A stretch of 64,000 nt of DNA. It comes from an uncultured Oscillospiraceae bacterium (GTDB lineage: Bacteria > Bacillota > Clostridia > Oscillospirales > Oscillospiraceae). Shown piece after piece: positions 45,331 to 54,249 of this stretch (the stretch's first letter is position 1; the number at the start of each line of letters is the position of its first letter). The DNA lies in assembly GCA_910587645.1 (NCBI GenBank), contig CAJUNA010000013.1:1-64000 (forward strand), read 5' to 3'. Under the pieces are notes generated by a model. The model had not been told where the DNA came from, did not search any database, and worked only from the letters and a program-made list of their open reading frames with translations. The translations under genes were made by a program, and so were the position numbers.

Positions 45331-46431
45331 ATGTACAACATATTGATATCGGGATATTACGGCTTCAACAACATCGGCGATGAGTCCATCCTGCGCACCG
45401 TGATTGACAACCTGCGGGAAAAGCTGCCGGATGTGGAGATCACTGTGCTGTCCCAGGACCCGGCGCAGACGGCGGAAAAATACGCCGTCAAAGCTGCCCG
45501 GAGGATGAACTTGTGGGATATTTTCCGCTCTGTCTGGAAATGCGACATGCTGCTTTCCGGCGGGGGAAGCCTGCTCCAAGACGCGACCTCCAGCCGCAGC
45601 ATCCTCTATTACTTGTTTATCCTCCGGCTGGCCCAATTGCTGGGGAAGCGGACTTTTATCTACAGCCAGGGCATTGGGCCGATTTTTGAGAAGCGGAACC
45701 GGAAGCTGACCGCCTTCGTCCTGCGCAGGACCGATGGCATCGTTGTCCGGGACTCCAAAAGCCGGGACCTGCTGCTGGAACTGGAAGTGCCGGACGGGCT
45801 GATTCATGTCACCGCCGACCCGGTGATTCGTGTGAAAGCCCCAGGGCCGGAGCTGGGGCTGCGGATTCTGGAGGAGGAGGGATGCCCGCGCAGGCCGGAC
45901 GGGCTGGTAGTGGGCTGGGCCGTGAAATCCAGGAAGCCCGGCAAGCCCTTCCTGCGGGAGGTGGCGCGGTGCATCGAATGGCTGCGGGACGCATACGGCG
46001 CGGATTCAGTGCTGATTCCCTTTTTTCACGATGAAGATTTTTCCGTCTGCCAGGCCGTGGCCGGGCATTTGGAGGGCCATGCGGGGTGCCTGCGGAAAAA
46101 ATACCTGTCGGAGGAGACCTTGTCCATCATCGGCTGCATGGACGTGCTGGTGGGGGTAAGGCTCCACTCGCTGATTTACGCCGCCGTTATGGGGGTGCCT
46201 ATGATCGGCGTCAGCTATGACCCGAAAGTGGACTCCTTCCTGGCGTCCATCCAGCAGCCGACCCGGTTTACGGTGGAGGACTTTACGCTGGAAAAATTCC
46301 AGGCCGCCTTTCAGGAGACCATGGAACGCCGGGAGGATATCCGCGCCGCCGCCGCTCAGAATTTGGAGCGTCTCATTTCCAAGCTGGATCAGAATGAGGA
46401 ATTGATTCGCGCGATTATGGAGCAGCCTTAA
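45331..46431 (+). CDS. csaB: Polysaccharide pyruvyl transferase CsaB
   Basis: 366 aa. Transfers pyruvate from PEP onto secondary cell-wall polymers, the anchor for SLH-domain surface proteins. Contains ILISGYYGFNNIGDESILR, LLSGGGSLLQDATSSRS, FIYSQGIGPI and GVRLHSLIYAAVMGVPMIGVSYDPKV, the PS_pyruv_trans landmarks. Nearly abuts the DUF5693 gene. No SLH-domain protein lies in the window. Confidence 0.93.
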   Translation: MYNILISGYYGFNNIGDESILRTVIDNLREKLPDVEITVLSQDPAQTAEKYAVKAARRMNLWDIFRSVWKCDMLLSGGGSLLQDATSSRSILYYLFILRLAQLLGKRTFIYSQGIGPIFEKRNRKLTAFVLRRTDGIVVRDSKSRDLLLELEVPDGLIHVTADPVIRVKAPGPELGLRILEEEGCPRRPDGLVVGWAVKSRKPGKPFLREVARCIEWLRDAYGADSVLIPFFHDEDFSVCQAVAGHLEGHAGCLRKKYLSEETLSIIGCMDVLVGVRLHSLIYAAVMGVPMIGVSYDPKVDSFLASIQQPTRFTVEDFTLEKFQAAFQETMERREDIRAAAAQNLERLISKLDQNEELIRAIMEQP

Positions 46432-46610
46432 TGCCATTTCCGGCTGAAAGCTTGAAAAGCTTTTCAGCACGGCGCTGCGGCTGTTCCAGGAAAAGTATGG
46501 GCGTCATTCCCGGCGGCTTTGCCACTGGGCCGCATTCTGCGGCCTAATAAAAGAATTTCCTTCGTTTATTGGGAGTTAGTATAAAATATTAACATTATTA
46601 GAGGAAATAA
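46432..46610. other. csaB-distal spacer with terminator-like hairpins
   Basis: Contains GCTGAAA/TTTTCAGC (46442-46467) and GGCCGC ATTCT GCGGCC followed by TAATAAAAG (46531-46552). GC content drops sharply after about 46550, marking the edge of the foreign-looking ORF. Confidence 0.5.
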
Positions 46611-47489
46611 ATGGTAGAAAGATTTATTTATATTGAACCTGTAACAGCACACAAGTTATTGTCAAACTTGAAGTTGATAAAGCCATCCGCACGCGGATGT
46701 GATAAACATGCCTACCTAATTGGAAATTACGCTGTATTAACAACAAGCAAGCTTAAACTGCGAAATATCACCACCCGCGATGATGATCTTGCGCATTATG
46801 ATGAATTGATAAAACTGCTTATGGACTTATACAAAAATGGTGTTTCGGTTATTCCTGTTTTAGGCTATTGTTACGATCCCGACAGCAAAGATGGAGATGG
46901 GTATATCATTCAACAGCGTGCAAAAGGCGAAGAACTTTTTGATGATGCAGTTATGAAGGCGTACTATGTCTGGACACAAAAAAATCCGGAAAAACTATAT
47001 TTCTATCCCAACACTACGGATGCAAAAAGCTATATTCTTGCCAGGACAAAATTTATAGCAGAAGTACCGCAGAAACATTTCAATAAATTTGTCAGTGACA
47101 CTATGATACTAACTAATAATGATATCTTGATTGATTTTATTGGGAAAAGCAATTTTTTCTATGATAAAGATTGCGGTTTTCAATTTATTGATCTTGATTC
47201 TCATACAGACTATAAGTACGGGCTGTGTGCTAATAAAGATGAGGACAATCTTGCGGCATTGCTTGGTTGCTTCACACCGTGCCATCTTGATGTCGGCACA
47301 CGGGCATTTGAAATGCGAGCACTAGACAAACAAGCCATGCTGGCATTCAATGATGTTCAAATAAAGCAGATAAAGCGCAATAATATGATTATTTTTGAAA
47401 AATGCATGTGTGCTATACGTAATTATGGATTTTCGGATAATGAAATAAGCACAGCGTTGGCGTATTTGAAAATATATGGAATGGACTAA
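46611..47489 (+). CDS. AT-rich ORF, possible kinase-like phosphotransferase
   Basis: 292 aa, clearly lower GC than both neighbours, with different codon use (many AAA, ATT, TAT). The text GYIIQQRAKGEELF, then NDILIDFIGKSNFFYDKDCG and FQFIDLDSH resembles the hinge and the active-site/DFG-like region of protein-kinase-fold phosphotransferases, but no complete HxDxxxxN motif is visible. No membrane segment. Ribosome binding site AGAGGAAATAA precedes ATG 46611. It splits csaB from murJ, which looks like an insertion by transfer. No mobile-element genes flank it. Confidence 0.6.
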   Translation: MVERFIYIEPVTAHKLLSNLKLIKPSARGCDKHAYLIGNYAVLTTSKLKLRNITTRDDDLAHYDELIKLLMDLYKNGVSVIPVLGYCYDPDSKDGDGYIIQQRAKGEELFDDAVMKAYYVWTQKNPEKLYFYPNTTDAKSYILARTKFIAEVPQKHFNKFVSDTMILTNNDILIDFIGKSNFFYDKDCGFQFIDLDSHTDYKYGLCANKDEDNLAALLGCFTPCHLDVGTRAFEMRALDKQAMLAFNDVQIKQIKRNNMIIFEKCMCAIRNYGFSDNEISTALAYLKIYGMD

Positions 47490-47575
47490 TTGGATATATG
47501 TCATTTGAGGCCATGCTGTATGGGACAGTCTAAGCCATTATTAAGAATCTGTGTATTTGGAAATTGGGAAACTGT

Positions 47576-49117
47576 ATGAAAGAAAACAAAACCATCCATG
47601 TCATCAGCACCGTGGCCCTGGTGACCTTGTTCGCCAAGCTTCTGGGCATCGTCCGGGAGGCCTTGCAGGCCAGGGCTTTCGGCACCGACATCGCGGCAGA
47701 CCTCTATACCACCGCTAATAATACAACCATTTATCTGTTTACGACGGCGGCCTACGCCTTGTGCATTGCCGCTGTGCCTATCCTTACGCCGCGGCTGCGG
47801 AGGGACAGGAAGGAAGGATTTGCCGCCGCCAGCAACCTCATTACCCTCTCTGTGCTGCTTAGCGCGGGCGCGGCGGCGGTCTGGATCGGCGTTACCTTCC
47901 TGCCCGGGTTCGCGGCCTCCCTATGGGACGGCTCCCCCCAGGAAGCGGCCCGGCTCGCGGGGTATATGCGGGTGATGGTCCTGACGCTGCCGGTGATCGT
48001 GCTGGCCTATCTGCTGGTGGCGCTGTTCCAGTCGTTGGAGCATTTCGTTTTGCAGGGCAGCATGTCCATTCCTTATAACCTGGCGTTGATCCTGTTTTTG
48101 GCCTTCTTCGCCGGACGGCTGGGAGTGGGCGGCTATGTGGCGGCGGTGGCGGCGGCGTGGCTGCTGCAGCTGGGCATGACCGCGCCCTACGCGCTGAAGG
48201 AACAGTACCGCTACAAGCCTGCGCTGGACTTGCGGGCGGAGTATGTCAAGACCTTCTTGAAAACCGCCGTGGTGACGGTGCTGACTACCTCCATCTTCCT
48301 GTTCTGCTACCTGCAAGATTCGTCTATGACGGCCCAGCTTGCCGGCAGCCCGGTCAGCGCCTTCTATTACGCCGATAAACTGTTTACGCCGCTGACGACC
48401 ACGCTGATTTATTCCATCAGCACCGTCCTGTTCCCCAAATTCAGCCAGGAGTACGCTGTTGGCGGGGAAACCGCTTACCGGCGGTACATCTGGAAGGTGC
48501 TGCGCAGTACGCTGCTGCTGATTCTGCCGGTTTCCGCCGTGCTGGCGGTGTTCGGCACCCCTATCGTGAAAGTGCTGTTTGAAGGGGGCAGCTTTGACGC
48601 CGCGTCTACCGCGTCTACTGGAGGGATTTTTGCGATTTACGCCCTGTCTATGGCGGGGTTCTGCGTCTTGGATCTGCTAAGCAAGGCGTACTATACCATG
48701 GAACAGACCTTGACCCCCCTGCTGGTCAACGGCGGGATTTTACTGTGCAATTGGGGGCTGAACCAGGCCCTTGGGCCCCGCTGGGGCGGCGCGGGGCTGG
48801 CGGCGGCTACGGCAGCGTCCATTACCCTGGGCGGCGTTGTGATGGCGGCGCTGCTGCTGCGGAAAACCGGCGGCATCCATGTGGCGCCGCTGGTGAAAAG
48901 CCTTGGAGCCGCGCTGGTGATGGGCGGCGGGCTGTGGTATGCAACCAGCCTCGCCCTGAGCGGCCGGGAAGGAAAGCTGGTGCTGATGGCTAAGTGCATG
49001 GGGCTGGGCTTCCTGGCAGTGGCAGTGTACGCCGCGCTGCTGCTGGCTGCCCGGCAGGAGGATTTTATGGAGCTGCTGGGGCGGTATAAGAAGCCTGAAA
49101 AGGATTACGGCAAATAA
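47576..49117 (+). CDS. murJ: Lipid II flippase MurJ (MVF family)
   Basis: 513 aa polytopic MOP-superfamily protein with about 14 membrane helices. It starts KTIHVISTVALVTLFAKLLGIVREALQARAFG, the MVF family N-terminus, and carries conserved basic residues in the early helices and LFPKFSQEYAVGGE. It flips lipid II or a related polyprenyl-linked precursor. ATG 47576 has only a weak site (TTGGGAAAC), perhaps because the upstream region was disturbed. Confidence 0.93.
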   Translation: MKENKTIHVISTVALVTLFAKLLGIVREALQARAFGTDIAADLYTTANNTTIYLFTTAAYALCIAAVPILTPRLRRDRKEGFAAASNLITLSVLLSAGAAAVWIGVTFLPGFAASLWDGSPQEAARLAGYMRVMVLTLPVIVLAYLLVALFQSLEHFVLQGSMSIPYNLALILFLAFFAGRLGVGGYVAAVAAAWLLQLGMTAPYALKEQYRYKPALDLRAEYVKTFLKTAVVTVLTTSIFLFCYLQDSSMTAQLAGSPVSAFYYADKLFTPLTTTLIYSISTVLFPKFSQEYAVGGETAYRRYIWKVLRSTLLLILPVSAVLAVFGTPIVKVLFEGGSFDAASTASTGGIFAIYALSMAGFCVLDLLSKAYYTMEQTLTPLLVNGGILLCNWGLNQALGPRWGGAGLAAATAASITLGGVVMAALLLRKTGGIHVAPLVKSLGAALVMGGGLWYATSLALSGREGKLVLMAKCMGLGFLAVAVYAALLLAARQEDFMELLGRYKKPEKDYGK

Positions 49118-49125
49118 GCAAACAG

Positions 49126-49157
49126 AAGGGGCGGAGACGCATGCGTCTCCGCCCCTT
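49126..49157. terminator. Terminator between murJ and mocA-like gene
   Basis: AAGGGGCGGAGACGC / GCGTCTCCGCCCCTT, a perfect 15-bp stem with T-rich flank, shared by convergent genes. Confidence 0.9.
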
Positions 49158-49160
49158 TCA

Positions 49161-49745
49161 TTATACCAGCCTTTTCCGCTCCTCCATCGCCCGAAGGGCT
49201 TGGCGGGTATCCGCGTCCTCCAGCTCCCAGGCGGGTACCTCGTAGAGCAGAAGGTCCTCCTCATGCCGCCGGATGACGCTGCTGCCGCCCCGGTCTTCCC
49301 GCAGGGCCAGCAGCTCGGGGAAATACGCCGCCGGGAAGATGCAGGGGTTCCCCCTTACGCCATCATGGCCCGCTCCCACCAATTTGTCCGGATGGGCACG
49401 GAACAGCTCCACGGTACCCGCTACGGACTCCCGGCGGAGCATGGGTTGGTCGGAGACCATAAACAGTGCGCCGCCGCAGTCCTCCAAGGCTTCCAGACCC
49501 AGGCGGATGGTGTGGCTGATGCCCCAGTCCGGGTGGGGGTTCCGTACCGGCTGGAAGCCGAACGCCGCCGCCATTTCTTCCACTTCCGGGTACTGGGTCA
49601 CGACAGCCACCTGGTCTACCGCCTCCGGCGGCACCGCTTCCAGGGCGCGGCGGATTAAGCTCTTGCCATCGAACAGCGCGGCCAGCTTGTTCTCCCCGAA
49701 ACGCCGCGCGTCTCCTGCCGCCATCACTACACAGCCAATTTTCAT
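49161..49745 (-). CDS. mocA: MocA-like molybdopterin nucleotidyltransferase
   Basis: 194 aa NTP-transferase. MKIGCVVMAAGDARRFGENKL is the GT-A nucleotide loop (GxSxRFG/ K), VSDQPML the DxP metal motif, and GAGHDGVRGNPCIFP the MocA/MobA-like acceptor loop. It probably adds CMP to molybdopterin for the molybdenum hydroxylase. It is divergent from xdhA, supporting that role. Its own promoter is at 49771-49800. Confidence 0.83.
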   Translation of the reverse strand: MKIGCVVMAAGDARRFGENKLAALFDGKSLIRRALEAVPPEAVDQVAVVTQYPEVEEMAAAFGFQPVRNPHPDWGISHTIRLGLEALEDCGGALFMVSDQPMLRRESVAGTVELFRAHPDKLVGAGHDGVRGNPCIFPAAYFPELLALREDRGGSSVIRRHEEDLLLYEVPAWELEDADTRQALRAMEERKRLV

Positions 49746-49770
49746 ACCAGATCACACCCCTTTTCACAGT

Positions 49771-49800
49771 ATTATATCCTAATAGCAGGGTTCCAGTCAA
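49771..49800 (-). promoter_or_regulatory. Promoter of the mocA-like gene
   Basis: Reverse strand TTGACT (49800-49795), 18-bp spacer, TATAAT (49776-49771). Confidence 0.7.
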
Positions 49801-49960
49801 CGGGGACGTTATTTAAAAAATAATATAACGGATAGAGGAAACTTGTCCTATACAGCCAGGGGGATTTGTGATATAATAATAAAAATTTTACCCTGACGGA
49901 GAAATTTTTGTCCTACTTACCGAAATTCCCCACATCAACAGATAAGGAGGCTGATGCCCA
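49801..49960. other. Divergent mocA-xdhA spacer
   Basis: AT-rich control region. A TATAAT at 49871-49876 could be the xdhA -10 box, but no good -35 is spaced from it, so an activator may be needed. AATATAACG and TTATTTAAAAAATAA (49810-49824) form AT-rich imperfect palindromes. Confidence 0.4.
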
Positions 49961-52249
49961 ATGAGTAAAAGCGTAGGCCGGAGCATGGCCCGCGTGGACG
50001 CCCTGGATAAGGCGGCGGGCCGCGCGAAATATACCGACGACCTCTGCGATAAGGCCGCACTGGCCACCCGCATCGTCCATTCCACCATCGCCCACGGGTT
50101 GGTCGCTTCCGTTGACTGCGCCCAGGCGGAACAGGTTCCGGGCGTAGTGCGGATTTTTACCTGCTTTGACGTGCCGGACCGGCCCTTCCCCACCGCGGGC
50201 CACCCCTGGTCCACCGACCCGCATCATCAGGACGTGGCCGACCGGCTGCTGCTCAACCGCCATGTGCGGTACTACGGTGATGAGGTGGCCGTGGTGGTGG
50301 CGGAAAATGAGGTGGCCGCCGCCCAGGCCGCGCGGCTGGTGAAGGTGGCGTACAACGAATATCCCTTCGTCCTGGACGTCCAGAAGGCGATGGAGCCGGG
50401 CGCGCCCCAAATCCATGAAAATTACCCCGGCAATATTCTGGCGCATACCCAAATCCGCAACGGCGATTATGAAGCTGCCTGCAAAGAGCCGGGATTAATG
50501 AAAGTAGAGGGCTGGTACGACACCCCTACCGTCCAGCACTGCCACATTGAAAACCACGTCTGCACCGCCCAGATGGAGGGCGGGCGGATTACCGTGACCT
50601 CCTCCACCCAGATCCCCCACATCGTCCGGCGGGTCTGCGGACAGGCGTTGGGGATTCCCTGGGGGAAGGTGCGTATCGTCAAGCCCTATATCGGCGGCGG
50701 GTTCGGCAACAAGCAGGACGCGCTGTATGAGCCGCTGTGCGCCTGGCTCACCACCCAGCTAGGGGGGCGGCTGGTGAAGATCGACTGCTCCAGGGAGGAG
50801 ACCTTCGTCTCCAACCGGGTCCGCCACGCTATCCGTACCCATATCATCTCCTGGGTAAGGCCTGACGGCTCCTTTGCGGCGCGGAAAATCGAGTGCTTCT
50901 CCAACCAGGGCGGCTACGCGTCCCATGGCCACGGCATCGTGGCGAAAGGCATGGGCGCGTTTCCCCAGATTTACCCCTGCCCCAATGTGGAGGGCGACGC
51001 GTATACCGTGTTCACCAACCGGCCCTCGGCGGGGGCTATGCGGGGCTACGGCATCCCCCAGGCCATGTGGGCCGGGGAAAGCCACATCGATGATGTTGCC
51101 AAGGCCTTGGGCCGGGAGCCGGGAGAGTACCGGCGGCAGATTGCCATGCCCCAAGGTTTCGTGGACGGGTTCAGCAAAAACGAGAACTACTACGACAGCT
51201 TCCGGGAGGTCATGGATAAAGGCATGGCCGCCATCGGCTACGGGCGGAAGCTCCACGAATACCAGAACCAGACCGGGCCTGTCCGGCGGGGCGTGGGGAT
51301 GGCGCTGTTTTGGTACAACACCGCCGTGTGGCCCATCTCTTTGGAGTCCAGTTCTTGCCGGATGGTGCTCAATCAGGACGGCTCCGTCCAGGTCCAGACC
51401 GGCGAGACGGAGATTGGCCAGGGCTGCGACACCGCCTTCGCCCAGATGGCGGCGGACGCCATTGGGATCCCCTTTGCGGACGTACATATCGTCTCCGCCC
51501 AGGATACCGATGTAACGCCCTTCGGCACCGGGGCTTACGCTTCCCGGCAGACCTATGTGGGGGGCTTCGCCCTGCGGCAGACGGGAGGGATTTTAAAGGA
51601 TAAAATCCTGACCTGCGCCGCGGAACTGACCCGGCAGATGAAGGAAAACCTGGATTTGGTGGACGGCAAAATCGTCCGTGTGACCGATGGGCGGGAGCTG
51701 ATGGGCCTGGACGAGCTGGCAACGGAGACGCTCTACAGTTTGGCCCACAGCCAGCATATCACCGCCGAGAGTACCTACCAGATTAAGAACAACGCCTACT
51801 CCTTCGGCTGCACCTTCGCGGAGGTAGAGGTGGATATTCCCATGTGCCAGGTGAAACTCCTTAACATTGTCAACGTCCACGACTGCGGTAAGCTTATCAA
51901 TCCAGCTCTGGCGGAAGCCCAGGTTCATGGGGGGATGTCTATGGGCATCGGCTATGGGCTGAGCGAGCAGCTCCTTTTCGATGAAAAAACCGGGAAGCCG
52001 CTGAACAACAACCTGCTGGATTACAAGCTGTCCACCTTCATGGACCACCCCCATTTGCAGGCGGAATTTGTGGAGAACGCCGAGCCTACCAGCCCCTATG
52101 GCACCAAGGCCCTGGGCGAGCCGCCCGCCTGTTCCCCGGCCCCGGCCATCCGCAACGCGGTCTTGCAGGCCACCGGGGTCGCCATCAATAACGCGCCCAT
52201 GACCCCCCATGTGCTGTTCGCCCGGTTCAAGGAGGAGGGGCTGCTGTAG
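49961..52249 (+). CDS. xdhA: Xanthine dehydrogenase-family molybdenum subunit
   Basis: 762 aa. Large Mo-binding subunit of the xanthine oxidase family. Visible are SMARVDALDKAAGRAKYTDDL at the start, GGGFGNKQD, MRGYGIPQAM, GETEIGQGCDTAFAQMAADA, and GEPPACSPAPAIRNA with the catalytic Glu region. The exact purine or N-heterocycle substrate is uncertain. AAGGAGGC precedes ATG 49961. It leads the xdhA-orf-xdhB-xdhC operon. Confidence 0.93.
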   Translation: MSKSVGRSMARVDALDKAAGRAKYTDDLCDKAALATRIVHSTIAHGLVASVDCAQAEQVPGVVRIFTCFDVPDRPFPTAGHPWSTDPHHQDVADRLLLNRHVRYYGDEVAVVVAENEVAAAQAARLVKVAYNEYPFVLDVQKAMEPGAPQIHENYPGNILAHTQIRNGDYEAACKEPGLMKVEGWYDTPTVQHCHIENHVCTAQMEGGRITVTSSTQIPHIVRRVCGQALGIPWGKVRIVKPYIGGGFGNKQDALYEPLCAWLTTQLGGRLVKIDCSREETFVSNRVRHAIRTHIISWVRPDGSFAARKIECFSNQGGYASHGHGIVAKGMGAFPQIYPCPNVEGDAYTVFTNRPSAGAMRGYGIPQAMWAGESHIDDVAKALGREPGEYRRQIAMPQGFVDGFSKNENYYDSFREVMDKGMAAIGYGRKLHEYQNQTGPVRRGVGMALFWYNTAVWPISLESSSCRMVLNQDGSVQVQTGETEIGQGCDTAFAQMAADAIGIPFADVHIVSAQDTDVTPFGTGAYASRQTYVGGFALRQTGGILKDKILTCAAELTRQMKENLDLVDGKIVRVTDGRELMGLDELATETLYSLAHSQHITAESTYQIKNNAYSFGCTFAEVEVDIPMCQVKLLNIVNVHDCGKLINPALAEAQVHGGMSMGIGYGLSEQLLFDEKTGKPLNNNLLDYKLSTFMDHPHLQAEFVENAEPTSPYGTKALGEPPACSPAPAIRNAVLQATGVAINNAPMTPHVLFARFKEEGLL

Positions 52250-52756
52250 ATGGAAAACGCGAGGAAACCGGAGGCCAGGCGCTGGGTGGCCGGGACAGTG
52301 CTGGCCGGGCTGGTTCTGTTCGGGATATGGTACCATATCCCGCTCCACCGCACTTTGGAGGTAACAGCTTATGAACAGCATTATGCGGAGATCGGGGCGC
52401 CCGCCGTCCTCCAAATGGACGTCACCCTGCACCGCTCCTTTCTGAGGGGGACGGTGGTGCGGGGGACGATAAGAGTGGACGGCGTGTCTTACGTGTCCGC
52501 ACCCCGGATGGAGCCAGAGCCTGGGTTTCTGGACGGCCTGCGGGACAAGTGGTCCGGCAGGATATCCTCCGGCCGCTTTGTGGAGTCCGAACGGCTGGCC
52601 GGACGCGGGGACGCCATCTATATGATGCAGGATTCCTTCCTGATTTGCGATGTATCCTTTCGCGGTTTTTATGATTCCATTGCGGAATTGTTCCTGATCC
52701 GGTGGAGGCCGGACGCGCCCAGCGCCGTGTATACAGCCGGCCTACATACTTACTAG
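52250..52756 (+). CDS. Membrane-anchored protein inside the xdh operon
   Basis: 168 aa, starting on the base after the xdhA stop. One N-terminal membrane helix (residues 13-31, VAGTVLAGLVLFGIWY) is followed by a beta-rich extracytoplasmic domain with FLRGTVVRGTIRVDGVSYV. No family recognised. An exported protein between subunits of a cytoplasmic molybdoenzyme is unexpected. No ribosome binding site is separate from xdhA's end (AAGGAGGAGG at 52229-52238 lies within it). Confidence 0.7.
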   Translation: MENARKPEARRWVAGTVLAGLVLFGIWYHIPLHRTLEVTAYEQHYAEIGAPAVLQMDVTLHRSFLRGTVVRGTIRVDGVSYVSAPRMEPEPGFLDGLRDKWSGRISSGRFVESERLAGRGDAIYMMQDSFLICDVSFRGFYDSIAELFLIRWRPDAPSAVYTAGLHTY

Positions 52757-52769
52757 GAGGAATTATTCC

Positions 52770-53654
52770 ATGTATGATTTGAAATCGCTCTATGAAGCCG
52801 GGAGCGTCCAGGACGCAGTGCGCCTGCGGCTGGAGCATCCGGAAGCCCAGATTCTCGCCGGAGGCACCGATGTGCTGGTGCAGATGCGGGAGGGGAAGCG
52901 GGCTGGGAAAGAGCTGATCTCCATTTACGGCATCAATGAAATGAGGGGTGTTTCCCTGGACGGGGATGAAAATATCCGCATTGGCTCCCTTACCAGCTTC
53001 AGCCATATTACGAAAGACCCCATCATCCAGAAATACATCAACGTCCTCGGCGAAGCCGTGGACATGGTGGGCGGGCCGCAAATCCGCAACGCCGGTACCA
53101 TCGGCGGGAATACCTGCAACGGCGTGACCAGCGCCGATTCCGCGTCTACGCTGTTCGCCTGGGACGCGGTTGTCGAGTTGACCGGGAAAGACGGGGTGCG
53201 GCGGCTCCCCATCCAGGCGTTCTATCTCGCGGCGGGGAAAACAGACGTCCGGCCGGATGAAATCCAGACCGCTATCCTGATTCCCAAGGCCAGCTACGAG
53301 AACTGTTTCGGGCACTACATTAAATACGCGATGCGCAGCGCGATGGATATTGCTACCACGGGATGCTCTGTGAACGTGGTCCTCAGCCCGGACAAAAAGG
53401 CGATTGCCCGCGCCCGGATTGCCTACGGCGTGGCAGGGCCTATCCCAATGCGCGCCCCCAGCGCGGAGAAAGCCGCCGGGGGAAAACCCTTGACGGCGGA
53501 TACGGCGGAAGCCTTCGCCCAGGCGGTGCTCTCCGATATCCAGCCCAGAGACAGTTGGCGGGCCAGCAAGGCCTTCCGGGAACATATCGCGGTGGAGCTG
53601 GCGAAACGCTGCCTGACGGAAGCGGTCAAACGGGCGGGAGGTGAATGGGCATGA
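52770..53654 (+). CDS. xdhB: Xanthine dehydrogenase-family FAD subunit
   Basis: 294 aa. FAD-binding PCMH domain with QILAGGTDVLVQMREGK, GSLTSFSHI and IRNAGTIGGNTCNGVTSAD (the TIGGN motif), plus a CO-dehydrogenase flavoprotein C-terminal domain. It passes electrons from the FeS subunit to the acceptor. Strong site CTAGGAGGAATT before ATG 52770. Overlaps xdhC by 4 bp. Confidence 0.93.
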   Translation: MYDLKSLYEAGSVQDAVRLRLEHPEAQILAGGTDVLVQMREGKRAGKELISIYGINEMRGVSLDGDENIRIGSLTSFSHITKDPIIQKYINVLGEAVDMVGGPQIRNAGTIGGNTCNGVTSADSASTLFAWDAVVELTGKDGVRRLPIQAFYLAAGKTDVRPDEIQTAILIPKASYENCFGHYIKYAMRSAMDIATTGCSVNVVLSPDKKAIARARIAYGVAGPIPMRAPSAEKAAGGKPLTADTAEAFAQAVLSDIQPRDSWRASKAFREHIAVELAKRCLTEAVKRAGGEWA

Positions 53655-54139
53655 GCGTACAATATAAATTGATTCGCTGCACCATCAACGACAAGGAAGT
53701 GGAGCAGATGGTGGACGTACGCGCGTCCTTGACGGATATGCTCCGCAACGACTTCCGGCTGACCAGCGTGAAAAAAGGCTGCGAGGTGGGCGAGTGCGGG
53801 GCCTGCAACGTCATCATTGACGGCGAGTGCTTCAACTCCTGCCTGTACCTGGCCGCGTGGGCGGATGGAAAGCATATCCGGACATTGGAGGGGCTGCTTG
53901 GCCCCGGCGGCGAACTGGCGGACATCCAGCAGGCGTTTATTGATGAAGCGGCCATCCAGTGCGGCTTCTGTACGCCGGGGTTTATGATGACCGCCGTAGA
54001 AATCCTGGAGAGCGGGAAGGCCTACTCTGACGATGAACTGCGCAAACTCCTCTCCGGGCACCTGTGCCGCTGCACCGGGTATGAGAACATCCTGCGGGCG
54101 GTGAAAAAGGTCATGCTGCAACGGCTGGGAAAAGCGTAG
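53651..54139 (+). CDS. xdhC: Xanthine dehydrogenase-family 2Fe-2S subunit
   Basis: 162 aa. Plant-type 2Fe-2S cluster Cys residues in CEVGECGACNV and C at NSCLY, and the second cluster in IQCGFCTPGFMM and HLCRCTGYENI. ATG 53651 is preferred to ATG 53645 because GGGAGGTG is directly against the earlier one. The gene order Mo, FAD, FeS equals E. coli xdhABC. Confidence 0.93.
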   Translation: MSVQYKLIRCTINDKEVEQMVDVRASLTDMLRNDFRLTSVKKGCEVGECGACNVIIDGECFNSCLYLAAWADGKHIRTLEGLLGPGGELADIQQAFIDEAAIQCGFCTPGFMMTAVEILESGKAYSDDELRKLLSGHLCRCTGYENILRAVKKVMLQRLGKA

Positions 54140-54154
54140 CAGCGGGAAATTCTA

Positions 54155-54188
54155 TCAAGAGGGACGCGTTTTTGCGCGTCCCTCTTGA
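54155..54188 (+). terminator. Hairpin after xdhC
   Basis: TCAAGAGGGACGCG / CGCGTCCCTCTTGA, 14-bp stem with T-rich loop; no T-run follows. Its right arm supplies the -35 of the next promoter. Confidence 0.55.
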
Positions 54189-54213
54189 CGTTCCTCCTCC
54201 GGCGGATTATACT
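54185..54213 (+). promoter_or_regulatory. Promoter of the M24 peptidase
   Basis: TTGACG (54185-54190), 17-bp spacer, TATACT (54208-54213), 36 bp before the start codon. The -35 overlaps the hairpin closing the xdh operon. Confidence 0.75.
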
Positions 54214-54249
54214 GTGGGAAGCCTAATAAACGAAAGGAGCCTGCAACCT

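Noticed and set aside
49860..49960. Confident promoter for xdhA
   Set aside because: TATAAT at 49871 has no acceptable -35 at 16-18 bp, so I noted it only as a possible -10 box.
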